From positions 62,001 to 126,000 of the forward strand of contig NZ_JAAXCY010000007.1 of the NCBI RefSeq assembly GCF_014230465.1: a DNA stretch of 64,000 bases. The letters run 5' to 3'. Origin of the DNA: Pseudomonas cremoris (lineage in GTDB: Bacteria; Pseudomonadota; Gammaproteobacteria; Pseudomonadales; Pseudomonadaceae). The first letter of the stretch is position 1. Each line of letters starts with the position of its first letter. Shown one piece after another: positions 41,935 through 51,442 of this stretch. The notes beneath the pieces are model-generated. The model made no database searches. It was not told the DNA's origin and was given only the letters and a program-made list of their open reading frames with translations. A program made the position numbers and the translations under genes.

Positions 41935-43676
41935 AGGTGCTCTCCAACAGGGGATAGGGTGACGCGTGCGCTATAGGCCGGCAGGTGTGCGCCTTGATGG
42001 GCAGGCGTTTCGAATAACACGTGTGCAGACGTTGGATGGTCCAACGCGGCGGCGCTCAGGTTCAGGTCGATCTGCAGAACGCTGCCGTCGCCCAGGCGCC
42101 AGCGCGCAGTGACGGCGCCGTCGGCCAGCACCCGCGCGCCCAGCGCCATGCTACCGGGCAGGTGCGGCACGATATGCCGGTGGCGCAGGCTTAATAGCTG
42201 GCGGTAAAGCCGGGTGTGTTCGCTGTCGGTAAACGACGGTGCAGAGTGTTGAAAGGTGGACAGGGCGTTGGGGTCGGGAATGCGTTCACGCCGCTCGGGG
42301 TCGTGGAACGCTGCAAAGTCGGCAAATTCGCTGCGCCGGCCTTCACGTACCGCTTCGGCGAGTTCGCCGTGATGATCTGTGAAGAATAAAAACGGTTCGC
42401 TGGCGTTCACTTCATCACCCATGAACATCAGCGGAATCATCGGCGACATCAGCAATAACGTGGTCGCCGCCGCAAGCGCCTGGGGTGAGCAGAGCTTGTG
42501 CAGGCGTTCGCCGAGGGCACGGTTGCCAATCTGGTCATGGTTCTGCAAGAACAGCACGAAAGCAGTGGGCGGAAGATGGCCGCTGGGCTCGCCACGGGTG
42601 TGCCCATGGCGGGTGGTATCGCCCTGGTAGATGAAACCCTCGCTTAGGCAAAGGGCCAGCTTGGCAGTGGTGTCGCTGGCGAAGTCACTGTAATAGGCGT
42701 CGGTCTCGCCGGTAAGCAGCACGTGCAGGGCGTTGTGGCCGTCGTCATTCCACTGCGCGTCAAAGTCGTGCTCCAGCAGGTTGGCCTGGTTGAATTCGTT
42801 TTCCAGCACCAGCCAGACGTGGCGGCCGATATCGACTTGCTGGCGTACCCGTTGGGCCAGTTCCTTGAGGAAATCGGGGTTATCGATGGCGTGTACTGCG
42901 TCCAGGCGCAGGCCGTCGAAGCGATACTCCAACAGCCACATGAGCGCGTTATCAAGAAAGAAATCGCGGACTTCCCGACGATCAAAATCGATGCCCGCGC
43001 CCCAAGGGGTGTGTACGTCTTCGCGGAAAAAGCCTTGGGCGTATTGACCCAGGTAGTTGCCGTCGGGGCCGAAGTGGTTGTAGACCACGTCGAGAATCAC
43101 CGCCAGGCCATGTTCGTGGGCGCTGTCGATCAGGTGCTTGAGTTGCTCGGGTGTGCCGTAGGAGGCTTGGGGGGCGTAGGGCAGTACGCCGTCGTAGCCC
43201 CAGTTGCGCTCGCCGGGGAAGTGCGCCAGTGGCATCAGCTCAATGGCGGTGACGCCGAGCTCGGCCAAGCGTGGCAAGTGTTTTTCGACCCCGGCGTAGC
43301 CCCCCAGCGCGCCGACGTGCAGTTCATAGATCACCGCTTCGTGCCACGGGCGGCCTTGCCAATGGCTATGGCGCCAGGAATAAGCGAGCGGATCGACCAC
43401 CACGCTCCAGCCGTGGACGTCCGAGGCCTGGGCTCGGGACGCCGGATCCGGAACATCCTGTTCCCCGTCGATATTGAAGCGGTAGCGCGTGCCCGCCGGG
43501 CACGCCAGTTCTGTTTCAAACCAGCCTTCCGGCTGGGGGAGCATGGCGACGGACTTGCCGTTTTCCAATTCAACGCTGACATAAAACGCGTCTGGCGCCC
43601 ACAAGGCAAAACGCGTGTGTTGCGCGTCCAGCATGATTGCGCCGTGGGGCCAGGTTTCCAGAGTCCGTGACGGCAT
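41931..43676 (-). CDS. treZ: Malto-oligosyltrehalose trehalohydrolase TreZ
   Basis: The 581-residue GH13 enzyme hydrolyses trehalosyl-maltodextrin to free trehalose. An N-terminal CBM48-like domain (RFALWAPDAFYVSVELE) precedes the catalytic domain with DVVYNHFGPDGNYL, GLRLDAVHAID near residue 258 (nucleophile Asp), WLVLENEFNQ (Glu) and FLQNHDQIGNRA. It starts 20 bp after glgA and overlaps the malQ TTG start. Confidence 0.95.
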   Translation of the reverse strand: MPSRTLETWPHGAIMLDAQHTRFALWAPDAFYVSVELENGKSVAMLPQPEGWFETELACPAGTRYRFNIDGEQDVPDPASRAQASDVHGWSVVVDPLAYSWRHSHWQGRPWHEAVIYELHVGALGGYAGVEKHLPRLAELGVTAIELMPLAHFPGERNWGYDGVLPYAPQASYGTPEQLKHLIDSAHEHGLAVILDVVYNHFGPDGNYLGQYAQGFFREDVHTPWGAGIDFDRREVRDFFLDNALMWLLEYRFDGLRLDAVHAIDNPDFLKELAQRVRQQVDIGRHVWLVLENEFNQANLLEHDFDAQWNDDGHNALHVLLTGETDAYYSDFASDTTAKLALCLSEGFIYQGDTTRHGHTRGEPSGHLPPTAFVLFLQNHDQIGNRALGERLHKLCSPQALAAATTLLLMSPMIPLMFMGDEVNASEPFLFFTDHHGELAEAVREGRRSEFADFAAFHDPERRERIPDPNALSTFQHSAPSFTDSEHTRLYRQLLSLRHRHIVPHLPGSMALGARVLADGAVTARWRLGDGSVLQIDLNLSAAALDHPTSAHVLFETPAHQGAHLPAYSARVTLSPVGEHL

Positions 43677-43696
43677 CTACAGAGACCTCCCTTGGA

Positions 43697-45250
43697 TTAT
43701 TTAGCGGATTTCCCCTGTGCTTTAACCACCAGTTGTTCATACAGTTCGGCGTAGGGTTCTACCGCCTGGCACCAGTTGAAGGGTTGGGTCATGGCACGGC
43801 AGCGCATGGCGTTGAGCAAACGCGGGAAGGCGAACACCTTGAACGCACGGCTCAGGGCTTCTTCATAACTTTCCACGGTGGATTCGTTAAACAGGAACCC
43901 GGTGACGCCATTCTCGATGGTGTCCGCCAGCCCGCCGGTATTGCGCGCTACCGGCAGCGAGCCGAAGCGTTGCGCGTACATCTGGCTCAAGCCGCAAGGC
44001 TCGTAGCGCGAGGGCATCAGCAGGAAGTCGCTGCCAGCGAACATACGGCGCGCGTCGGTCTCGTTGAAGCCGATGCGCACACCGACCTGGCCGGGGAAAC
44101 GCAGGGCCAGTTCGCGCATGGCCTGTTCTTCTTCCGGCTCGCCACGGCCGATAATCGCGATCTGGCCGCCATTTTCGACGATAAAGCGGGCAACGGCTTC
44201 GGTCAGGTCCAAACCTTTCTGATAGACCAGGCGTGACACCACAGCGAACAGTGGGCCGGTGGAGTCATGCAGGCCAAACAGCTCGCGTACATGCGCGGCG
44301 TTGATCGCCTTGCCGTCCCAATCGCCGATGTTGAAGTTGTGGGTCAGGTGCGTGTCCGTCGAGGTCTCCCAGCTTTCATCGATACCGTTGGGAATACCGC
44401 TGAGCAAACCTTGCTGGGTCTTGCTGGCCAGGAAGCCATCAAGGCCACAGCCGAATTCCGGTGTGGTGATTTCCTGGGCGTAGGTAGCGCTCACGGTGGT
44501 GATATGGCTGGAGTACGCCATGCCAGCCTTGAGGAACGACATCTTGCCGTAGAACTCCATGCCTTCCTGTTGCAAGGCATGGGGTGGAATGCCCAGCTCC
44601 GGCGTCGAGGCCAGGCTGACCACGCCTTGGTACGCCAGGTTGTGGATGGTGAACAGGGTTGGGGTGCGTGACCCACGCCAGTGCATATAAGCGGGGGCGA
44701 GGCCTGCTGGCCAGTCATGGGCGTGCACCAGGTCCGGGCACCAGTGGATCTGTGCCAGGTTGGCGGCCATGTCGGCGGCGGCCAGGCCCAGGCGGGCGAA
44801 GCGAATGTGGTTGTCCGGCCAGTCGCGACCGTTGTTGGCGCCGTAGGGCGTGCCTTCGCGCTCGTAGAGTTCAGGGCAGATCAGTACATAAATGACCAGG
44901 CCGTCCTTGAGGTCCATGCGCCCGATCTTGCACGGCGGCAGCGCTGCATGGCCGCCCAGTTCGCCGATGATATGGATCGGGTTGTCGCTTTCCATCACTT
45001 GCGGGTAGCCGGGGATCAGCACGCGCACATCATGCAGGTGCGCCATGGCGCGGGGCAGGGCGGCAGAGACGTCGCCCAGGCCGCCGGTTTTCACCAGGTC
45101 GGCAAATTCCGAGGTCACAAACAGGACTTTTTTGCGATTAGGGTTCTGACTCGCGATCGGCCGCACAGTGGTGGGCAGGTCGACCAGTGAAGATCCCCCT
45201 ACCGGCTGACTGACACGCTCTCCCTGAATATCTACAGCGGCACTGATCAT
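43697..45250 (-). CDS. glgA: Glycogen synthase GlgA
   Basis: The 517-residue GT5 enzyme has the nucleotide-sugar motif KTGGL at residues 54-58 (VTSEFADLVKTGGLGD), an HAHDWPAGLAP motif and the C-terminal PSRYEPCGLSQMYAQRFGSLPV signature. It extends alpha-1,4-glucan from a sugar nucleotide. I chose the ATG at 45250 because it is preceded by GGGAGAG; its N-terminus is ~35 residues longer than in typical GlgA proteins. It is the first gene of glgA-treZ-malQ-treY-DUF2934. Confidence 0.95.
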   Translation of the reverse strand: MISAAVDIQGERVSQPVGGSSLVDLPTTVRPIASQNPNRKKVLFVTSEFADLVKTGGLGDVSAALPRAMAHLHDVRVLIPGYPQVMESDNPIHIIGELGGHAALPPCKIGRMDLKDGLVIYVLICPELYEREGTPYGANNGRDWPDNHIRFARLGLAAADMAANLAQIHWCPDLVHAHDWPAGLAPAYMHWRGSRTPTLFTIHNLAYQGVVSLASTPELGIPPHALQQEGMEFYGKMSFLKAGMAYSSHITTVSATYAQEITTPEFGCGLDGFLASKTQQGLLSGIPNGIDESWETSTDTHLTHNFNIGDWDGKAINAAHVRELFGLHDSTGPLFAVVSRLVYQKGLDLTEAVARFIVENGGQIAIIGRGEPEEEQAMRELALRFPGQVGVRIGFNETDARRMFAGSDFLLMPSRYEPCGLSQMYAQRFGSLPVARNTGGLADTIENGVTGFLFNESTVESYEEALSRAFKVFAFPRLLNAMRCRAMTQPFNWCQAVEPYAELYEQLVVKAQGKSAK

Positions 45251-45603
45251 AGTTCTCTCCCACATGTTGGTCGGCTAATGGCCCGCTGCCATCAGCTCCG
45301 ATGACCGCATCCTGCGGCCAGGCGCACAAGCACTGTACAAACTGGCAAGGCGTATGCCAGTTGCACGGTTAGCTGAAAAAGATTGGATGGACGGGCATTG
45401 GGCGTGAACGCCGGCTGCTCGCCTTACCTTAAAACTGGACCTACGGCAGAGTTGGAAAGTTTCGATTTTTTGCGGGGTTTTTGTTTTCGATCGGACCCAT
45501 CGGTCATCAGTCTAGGACAGATCCTAGAGCCTGTAGGGTTTGTGAGAAGATTTTGTAGGACAAAAAACTTGTAACCATATGCAGCTTTGAAAACATGCGT
45601 AGA
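45251..45603 (-). promoter_or_regulatory. Upstream region of glgA with a palindrome
   Basis: This ~350-bp AT-richer gap has no convincing gene. It contains a perfect 7-bp inverted repeat TCTAGGA-CAGA-TCCTAGA (45511-45528), a candidate regulator site for the glg/tre operon. I see no clear sigma-70 or AlgU promoter that I would defend. Confidence 0.4.
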
Positions 45604-45740
45604 TTTGTAGTGAGCGGGCTTGCCCCGCGCTGGGGTGCGCAGCAGCCCCAATAGGGGCGCTGCGGTATTTCCAGAAAAACTGCGTTGCTTGGTTTGGGGG
45701 CGCTTTGCGCCCCAGCGCGGGGCGAGCCCGCTCACTACAA
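45604..45740. repeat. REPIN-like inverted pair of REP sequences (copy 3)
   Basis: Outer sequence is as in copies 1 and 2, with inner stems built on GGGGTGCGCAGCAGCCCC-like sequence. It lies between the glgA upstream region and the hydroxyacid dehydrogenase stop, which is 14 bp past the right edge. Confidence 0.9.
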
Positions 45741-45754
45741 GGGCATTGCGTGCG

Positions 45755-46708
45755 TTAGGCAAGCACGCGAATGGGCGCGCCGTTGGCCCAGGCTTGGATG
45801 TCTTCGATCATCTGGGCGTAGAACTGCCGGTAGTTCTGCTCGCTCACATACCCCACGTGAGGTGTGGCCAACACGCTGGGCAGGCGGCGGAACGGGTGAT
45901 TCGCGGGTAACGGCTCTTCGGCAAACACATCCAGTGCTGCGCCGGCCAGGCGGCCACTTTCCAGTGCCTGCACCAACGCTTGCTCATCCACAATCGGTCC
46001 GCGGGCGGTATTGACCAAACGAGCGCTTGGTTTCATCCAGCCCAACGCTTCGGCATCCACCAGGCCGCGGCTGCGGTCGCTGAGTACCAGGTGCACGGTG
46101 AGAATATCGGCCTGTTCAAACAGCTGTTTTTTGCTGACCCACGTCACGCCGGACTCGGCTGCGCGCTCCGGCGTGAGGTTTTCACTCCAGGCAATCACAC
46201 GCATGCCGAACACGTGGGCGAATTGCGCGACCTTCTGACCGATGCTCCCCAACCCCAGGATCCCCAGCGTCTTGCCATGCAGGTCGCCCCCCAGTCCAAC
46301 CTGCCAACCGCCGGCGCGCAGGGAATTGGCTTCCGCCAGCAGGTTACGGGTCGAGGCCATGATCAATGCCCAGGTCAGTTCCGGCGCTGCCTGTTTATAG
46401 CTGTCGGTACCGCAGACCGTAATGCCCAGTGCCTTGGCGGCGGGGAGGTCGATGGCTGCGTTGCGCATGCCTCCGGTCACCAGCAACTTGAGCTTGGGCA
46501 GTCCTTGCAACAAAGCCTTGCCGAAGGTGGAGCGCTCGCGCATCACGCAAATTACCTCGAACCCCTGCAAACGTTCGACCATCGTGGCAGTATCTGCCGG
46601 GTAGTCGTGCAGGAAATGCACCTGGCCTACCGACTCAAGGGCTGACCAGTCCACCACGCCACTGGCCACATTCTGCCAATCATCAATGACTGCGATCTGT
46701 ACCGACAT
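45755..46708 (-). CDS. D-2-hydroxyacid dehydrogenase family protein
   Basis: The 317-residue NAD(P)-dependent enzyme has the Rossmann motif LGLGSIGQKVAQFAHVFGMRV (~145-165), NTARGPIVDEQAL with the catalytic Arg region, and PHVGYVSEQNYRQFY with the catalytic His. The family reduces or oxidises 2-keto/2-hydroxy acids; a phosphoglycerate-type, glyoxylate or related substrate cannot be chosen. It ends just before a REPIN copy. Confidence 0.92.
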   Translation of the reverse strand: MSVQIAVIDDWQNVASGVVDWSALESVGQVHFLHDYPADTATMVERLQGFEVICVMRERSTFGKALLQGLPKLKLLVTGGMRNAAIDLPAAKALGITVCGTDSYKQAAPELTWALIMASTRNLLAEANSLRAGGWQVGLGGDLHGKTLGILGLGSIGQKVAQFAHVFGMRVIAWSENLTPERAAESGVTWVSKKQLFEQADILTVHLVLSDRSRGLVDAEALGWMKPSARLVNTARGPIVDEQALVQALESGRLAGAALDVFAEEPLPANHPFRRLPSVLATPHVGYVSEQNYRQFYAQMIEDIQAWANGAPIRVLA

Positions 46709-46734
46709 TTACGCGTGCCTCGAAAAAGGTTGGA

Positions 46735-47736
46735 TTAAAGGGCGTTCAAACCCTGCAACAGCGCTTTATGGAACTGAGCCGGTTCTTCCATTTGCGGCGC
46801 ATGCCCCAATCCCGGGAATTCCACCAGGGTTGCATGGGGGATCAGCTTGGCGGCTTGTTTGCCCAGTACCTCGTAGCGCCCCAACTTGGCCTTGACCGCC
46901 GGCGGCGCGATGTCGCTGCCGATGGCGGTGGTGTCGGACGTGCCGATCAACATCAGGGTTGGCATCTGCAAGTCCTTGAACTCGTAGTACACCGGCTGGG
47001 TGAAGATCATGTCGTAAATCAATGCCGAGTTCCACGCCACCTGGGTATGACCGGGGCCGCTGTTGAGGCCGGCGAGCATGTCGACCCAGCGCTCGTACTC
47101 GGGCTTCCAGCGGCCGACGTAATAGGTGTTGAGCTCATATTTGCGGATGCCGTCGGCGCTCAGTTTCAATTCACGCTCATACCACTGGTCCACACTGCGA
47201 TAGGGCACGCCCAGGGCTTTCCAATCTTCCAGGCCGATGGGGTTCACCAGTGCAAGCTGTTCGGTTTGTGCGGGGTAGAGCAAAGCGTAGCGGGTGGCGA
47301 GCATGCCGCCGGTGGAGTGGCCGACAATCGTCGCTTTTTGAATGCCGAGCTTTTCCAGCAATTGATGGGTGTTGATGGCCAGTTGTTGGAAGCTGTATTG
47401 GTAATGGTCGGGCTTGCTGGAGGTGCAGAAACCGATTTGATCGGGCGCGATCACGCGGTAGCCAGCGTCGCTCAGGGCTTTGATCGAATCCTCCCAGGTG
47501 GCACCACAGAAGTTCTTGCCGTGCATCAGCACCACGCTGCGGCCGTTGGGTTTGCCTTTGGCGGGGACATCCATGTAGCCCATTTGCAGGGATTTGCCCT
47601 GGGATTGAAAGGCGAAGTGTTCGACGGGATAGGGGTATTGGAAGCCTTGCAGCTCGGGACCGTAACTGGCAGCGAAGGCAGGGGCGGCAGTGGCGGTTAG
47701 CAGGCCGGCAATACAAAAGGCACGGATCAGAGGCAT
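46735..47736 (-). CDS. Exported alpha/beta hydrolase
   Basis: The 333-residue protein has a signal peptide (MPLIRAFCIAGLLTATAAPAFA) and an alpha/beta hydrolase core: oxyanion motif LMHGKNFCGATWE, nucleophile elbow VGHSTGGMLA, late Asp (IGTSDTTAIG) and GLGHAPQMEEP His. It resembles proline-iminopeptidase-like or lactone-hydrolase members, but the substrate is unknown. I chose the ATG at 47736 because the signal peptide starts there. It lies 26 bp upstream of the hydroxyacid dehydrogenase start. Confidence 0.88.
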   Translation of the reverse strand: MPLIRAFCIAGLLTATAAPAFAASYGPELQGFQYPYPVEHFAFQSQGKSLQMGYMDVPAKGKPNGRSVVLMHGKNFCGATWEDSIKALSDAGYRVIAPDQIGFCTSSKPDHYQYSFQQLAINTHQLLEKLGIQKATIVGHSTGGMLATRYALLYPAQTEQLALVNPIGLEDWKALGVPYRSVDQWYERELKLSADGIRKYELNTYYVGRWKPEYERWVDMLAGLNSGPGHTQVAWNSALIYDMIFTQPVYYEFKDLQMPTLMLIGTSDTTAIGSDIAPPAVKAKLGRYEVLGKQAAKLIPHATLVEFPGLGHAPQMEEPAQFHKALLQGLNAL

Positions 47737-47780
47737 CGGCAGGGCTCCGGGAAAGATGCTCGGATGCTGTTTCGGGGGGA

Positions 47781-48224
47781 TTAAGCAGGGATTAACACCC
47801 AGTGCAGGGTCAAGGCTGCGAGCACGCCATAGCGCACGCTTTTGGCCAGGGTCACCAGGAGCAGGAACCGCCACAGTGGCTCGCGCATCACGCCAGCCAC
47901 CAATGTCAGTGGGTCGCCGATAATCGGCACCCAACTGAGTAACAAGGTCCAGTGACCCCAACGGGCGTAGTGGCGGCGGGCTTTATCCAGTTGCTTGTCA
48001 CTGACTGGAAACCAGCGCCGCCCCTTGAAGTGCTCCAGCCAGCGCCCCAGCCACCAGTTCACCACCGAACCCAGCACATTGCCCAAGGTGGCGATGCCCA
48101 GCAGTAGCCACAGGCTGTAGTGCCCGCTGACCAGCAGGCCCACCAGCACGGCTTCCGATTGCAGGGGCAATAAGGTCGCAGCGCCAAACGCCGCGACGAA
48201 CAGCCCCAGGTAGCCCATCAGCAC
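47781..48224 (-). CDS. YqaA/DedA-like (SNARE-associated) membrane protein
   Basis: The ~147-residue inner-membrane protein begins at a GTG (48224) or an ATG two codons later and has four hydrophobic segments. PLQSEAVLVGLLVSG and NVLGSVVNWWLGRWL, with the amphipathic re-entrant helix (WVPIIGDPLTLVAGV), are typical of the YqaA branch of the DedA superfamily. Members support membrane lipid or polyprenyl-phosphate trafficking. It follows the DUF411 gene with a 3-bp gap. Confidence 0.85.
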   Translation of the reverse strand: MLMGYLGLFVAAFGAATLLPLQSEAVLVGLLVSGHYSLWLLLGIATLGNVLGSVVNWWLGRWLEHFKGRRWFPVSDKQLDKARRHYARWGHWTLLLSWVPIIGDPLTLVAGVMREPLWRFLLLVTLAKSVRYGVLAALTLHWVLIPA

Positions 48225-48227
48225 GGG

Positions 48228-48674
48228 TCAGTGGGCCGGGTAGTCGGCCACCACTACGTCTTTACCGTCACGCGTCAGGCCGATGACTTGGTAGGCCTCA
48301 CTGCGACCTTCCACTTCCATCCCCGGCGAGCCCATGGGCATGCCCGGTGCGGCGACACCCAGCAGATCATCACGCTTGCGCAGGGCCAGCACTTGCTCGG
48401 CGGGTACATGGCCTTCAACGAACTTGCCGTCGATCACGGCGGTATGGCACGAACCCAGGCGTGGCGCTACGCCGAGGCGTTGCTTGACGACGCTCATGTC
48501 GGCTTCGACATGGTCATTGACCTTGAAACCGTTGCTTTCCAGATGGCTGATCCATTTTTTGCAGCAGCCACAGTTGGCGTCGCGGTGCACGTCGATGGGG
48601 ATCAGGTCGGCGGCTTGGGCGAGGGTGGTGGTGAAAAGGGCGCAAAGCAGGGTCAATCGCAATGGGGTTTTCAT
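48228..48674 (-). CDS. DUF411 periplasmic metal-binding protein
   Basis: The 148-residue protein has a signal peptide (MKTPLRLTLLCALFTTTLAQA) and the DUF411 pattern VHRDANCGCCKKWISHL, followed by SCHTAVIDGKFVEGHVP and a Met-rich APGMPMGSPGME tail. Such proteins occur in copper-handling loci. The CGCC and Met motifs would bind Cu(I) or another soft metal. I placed the start at 48674 because the signal peptide begins there. The YqaA-like gene is directly downstream. Confidence 0.88.
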   Translation of the reverse strand: MKTPLRLTLLCALFTTTLAQAADLIPIDVHRDANCGCCKKWISHLESNGFKVNDHVEADMSVVKQRLGVAPRLGSCHTAVIDGKFVEGHVPAEQVLALRKRDDLLGVAAPGMPMGSPGMEVEGRSEAYQVIGLTRDGKDVVVADYPAH

Positions 48675-48730
48675 GGGCTGGCTCTTGACGAGGGAGAGGT
48701 CATTCGGATCGGAGGCGATCATGACGACCT

Positions 48731-48757
48731 CATCGCAGGCAAGCCAGCTCCCACAGG
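48731..48757. repeat. Single REP sequence
   Basis: One REP unit (CATCGCAGGCAAGCCAGCTC followed by CCACAGG) lies between the DUF411 and SRPBCC genes. No inverted partner is visible nearby, unlike the other four paired copies. Confidence 0.75.
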
Positions 48758-48774
48758 GTGGTAATGTTTCAAGA

Positions 48775-49233
48775 TTATACGAAAGGCGGGTTTTCCAGGC
48801 GGTGCTTGAGCTGATCCAACGCGATGGTCGAGAGTTCGATCATGCGCTCATGCAACGTGGCCAGTTGCAGTTCGGTTTCGTAGGTCAACACGCGTTTGAA
48901 CAGCGTGCCGCCTTGATGCTCGCGCAAAAAGTAATGGATGGAGCCATCGACGGCCAATGAGGTAAACACAGTCTTGAATTCTGCAGGACGCCGGGCGACC
49001 TGCACGCGGTAACTCATGGGAACCCGCACGCCCAGCAGGTCAATGAACTCTGTAAATCGGGTGCCGGCGGGGAGTGAGCCGGTGGTGCCCGTGTCGGCAC
49101 TGAGTGACGTGGGGTGCCACTCGTGCCAACGGTCCGGCTGGGTCACATAGTCATAAACGGCATCGATGGGGGCCTTGATAAAGCGTTCCTGGCTGATCCG
49201 CTCCAAGCGGACCGACTGCTCGGCTGCGCGCAT
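48775..49233 (-). CDS. SRPBCC-family (START/Bet v1 fold) protein
   Basis: The 152-residue protein shows the SRPBCC pattern ERFIKAPIDAVYDYVTQPDRWHEW and a FTEFIDLLGVRVPMSYRV middle, consistent with a polyketide-cyclase/START ligand pocket. The start ATG at 49233 has AAGGAGG before it. Ligand and role are unknown. It is the last gene before the chemoreceptor on the same strand. Confidence 0.82.
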   Translation of the reverse strand: MRAAEQSVRLERISQERFIKAPIDAVYDYVTQPDRWHEWHPTSLSADTGTTGSLPAGTRFTEFIDLLGVRVPMSYRVQVARRPAEFKTVFTSLAVDGSIHYFLREHQGGTLFKRVLTYETELQLATLHERMIELSTIALDQLKHRLENPPFV

Positions 49234-49276
49234 GGCACACCTCCTTGTGGCGACTAGGAGTTGTCAGAATAGTCCT

Positions 49277-49299
49277 ACTCCCGTGCTTTGCACGGGAGT
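49277..49299 (-). terminator. Hairpin downstream of the chemoreceptor gene
   Basis: Perfect 10-bp arms ACTCCCGTGC (49277-49286) and GCACGGGAGT (49290-49299) with a 3-nt loop lie 14 bp past the chemoreceptor stop. No clear T-run follows on either strand, so termination strength is uncertain. Confidence 0.6.
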
Positions 49300-49313
49300 G
49301 TTCCAGCCATTTA

Positions 49314-51308
49314 TCAGCGCACCTTGAATCGACTCATCAATGAAATCACCCGACCGTTCGCCGCCAGCAGGCTTTGGGTATTGGTTTCAGTGGCGTGGCC
49401 GCTCTGCACCAGCTCCTCAACCATTTGTCGGATCTGCACCATGCTGCGGTTGATCTCCTCGGTCACTGCGCTCTGCTGTTCGGCGGCCGTGGCGATCTGG
49501 GTGCTGAGGTTATTGATATGGCTGACGGAGCCGGCCATCTCATCCAGCCCGCTGTTGACTCGCGCCGTGGCGTCCGCCGCAGACTGGCAACTGGCCTGGG
49601 TGTTTTCCATGGCCGCCACCGATGAGCTCACGCCCGTGGTCAGGCGTGCCAGCATCTCGTTGATTTGTGACGTGCTGGCCTGAGTGCGAGCGGCCAATGC
49701 GCGAACTTCATCGGCCACCACTGCAAAACCACGGCCTTGTTCGCCGGCGCGGGCCGCTTCGATGGCGGCATTGAGGGCAAGCAGGTTGGTCTGGCCGGCA
49801 ATCGCGCCGATGACGCCGAGGGTTTCGGTGATGCGTGCAGCGTCCTGGCGCATGTTTTCAACGGTATGGGTTGCGCTGGACACTTCGCCGATCAATGCGC
49901 TGACGCTGCTGGACGCTTCACCCACTACCACGCGGGAACGGTCGGCATGCTCATTGGCACGCTGGGTGAAGGCTGCGGTTTCGGCGGCATTTTGCGCGAC
50001 GGTGTCGGCGGTGGAGCTCATTTCGGTGATAGCGGTGACGGTCTGATCGGTTTCAGAGGCGTGGCGCACCAGGATGCGGTTGGTCTGTGCCGAGGTGTGT
50101 TGCAACTGCTCCAAGCCCGACGACATGGCGCCCGTGGCCTGGGTCACCTCGCCGATCATGTTCTGCAGGTAGACAATAAACCGGTTAACCGAGTGACCGA
50201 TGGCTCCCAGTTCGTCTTCGGCGCGGATAGTAATGCGTCGCGTCAGGTCGGCGTCGCCGGCGGACAGCGCGTCGATATTGGTTTTCAACGATTGCATGCG
50301 CTGCATCAATTGGCGGATCGCATACGCCGCGAGCAGTACCAGCAGCAACACCATGGGAATTTGCAGCAGGGCCAGTGTGCCGAGCACGTCATCGCGCTGG
50401 GCGGTGATCAACGTAGTGGGCAGGGCGGTCGCAAGCAACCAGGGAGTGCCTTCGATGGGGCGCATATAGAACGTGCTGGCCACGCCGCCATTGTCGAACT
50501 CGCTGCGTTGCAGTGCCTGGTCGCGGTGGGCCAGGGCTTTGCTGACCTGGCCTGCAAATGCCGAGGTGCTCGTCAGTTCGCTGATGTTCTTCAACACCAC
50601 CGGACCACTGATGCGCGAGCTGTTGCTGATGATCTTGCCGTCGCCTTCGACGATCAGCATTTGCCCGCCGATGTCTTTTTCCTTGCTGGCCACCAGGTCA
50701 TTGAAGAAGCCCAGGGTCACGTCGATGGTGGCGACGCCATACGGCACGCCGTCGCGCTGGATGGCCATGGCGCAGTTGGTGCGTGGTTCCTGGCTGGCAT
50801 CGTCTTTGTAAGCAGCGGCCCAGGCGCATTGGCCGCGCGGTGAGGCGAGCCCGCCTTTGTACCAGCTCTGGTCGTAATAATTAGGCGCAGGGTCGCTGTT
50901 CCAGAACGTATTAACGGCGAGCTTGCCCGAAGCGTCGCGGTGCCAGAACGTGCTGTGTTTGTTGCGCCCCGGCGTGCGTTGGTTCGGCAGCGGCCAGATA
51001 CCTCCGCCGAAGACTTTCAACTCGCCGTATTGGTCGACCAGGCCGGGCAGGACCTTGTCGATGGCATCGCTGTCGAGCAGCGGGATGGTCTGGGTGATGC
51101 TGCGTTGCTGGGCCTGAACCTTGTTCAGTTCGCCCTGGATCTGTTCGGCCACTTCGGCGACGCGATTGAGCACCACCTGTTCTTCGGTTTGGCGCAGTTT
51201 GGGCGCGACCAATTGGCCGATACCCACCACGGTCAACACAAATAACACCAGGACGAACAGCACCAGAAACAATGTGTAACGGGCTTGGATAGAGCGCAGT
51301 GGGGGCAT
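49314..51308 (-). CDS. Methyl-accepting chemotaxis protein with a Cache-type sensor domain
   Basis: The 664-residue chemoreceptor has TM1 at about residues 12-33, a periplasmic sensor of ~270 residues, TM2 at about 308-330, a HAMP domain and a cytoplasmic signalling domain with the conserved hairpin [20 protein letters not shown] (from about 512). The sensor has WYKGG and TIDVTLGF segments of dCache domains, but the Arg expected in the amino-acid-binding YxxRxxWY motif is absent (YDQSWY), so the ligand is probably not a standard amino acid. Confidence 0.93.
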   Translation of the reverse strand: MPPLRSIQARYTLFLVLFVLVLFVLTVVGIGQLVAPKLRQTEEQVVLNRVAEVAEQIQGELNKVQAQQRSITQTIPLLDSDAIDKVLPGLVDQYGELKVFGGGIWPLPNQRTPGRNKHSTFWHRDASGKLAVNTFWNSDPAPNYYDQSWYKGGLASPRGQCAWAAAYKDDASQEPRTNCAMAIQRDGVPYGVATIDVTLGFFNDLVASKEKDIGGQMLIVEGDGKIISNSSRISGPVVLKNISELTSTSAFAGQVSKALAHRDQALQRSEFDNGGVASTFYMRPIEGTPWLLATALPTTLITAQRDDVLGTLALLQIPMVLLLVLLAAYAIRQLMQRMQSLKTNIDALSAGDADLTRRITIRAEDELGAIGHSVNRFIVYLQNMIGEVTQATGAMSSGLEQLQHTSAQTNRILVRHASETDQTVTAITEMSSTADTVAQNAAETAAFTQRANEHADRSRVVVGEASSSVSALIGEVSSATHTVENMRQDAARITETLGVIGAIAGQTNLLALNAAIEAARAGEQGRGFAVVADEVRALAARTQASTSQINEMLARLTTGVSSSVAAMENTQASCQSAADATARVNSGLDEMAGSVSHINNLSTQIATAAEQQSAVTEEINRSMVQIRQMVEELVQSGHATETNTQSLLAANGRVISLMSRFKVR

Positions 51309-51406
51309 GAAGGGTCGTCCTTACGAAGCGTTTATTGTCGACGCGGCTGTGTTAGAGCTTCGTCGGGCTATCGGCTTGGCAAGGAGGAGCTTTAGGTACG
51401 TTCGTG

Positions 51407-51442
51407 CAAGAAAATAATGGCGCCTTTGCAGGCGCCTTCTTG
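51407..51442 (-). terminator. Intrinsic terminator after the aldo/keto reductase
   Basis: On the minus strand GGCGCC-TGCAAA-GGCGCC, with outer CAAGAA/TTCTTG arms, begins right after the stop codon and is followed by ATTATTTT. Confidence 0.7.
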
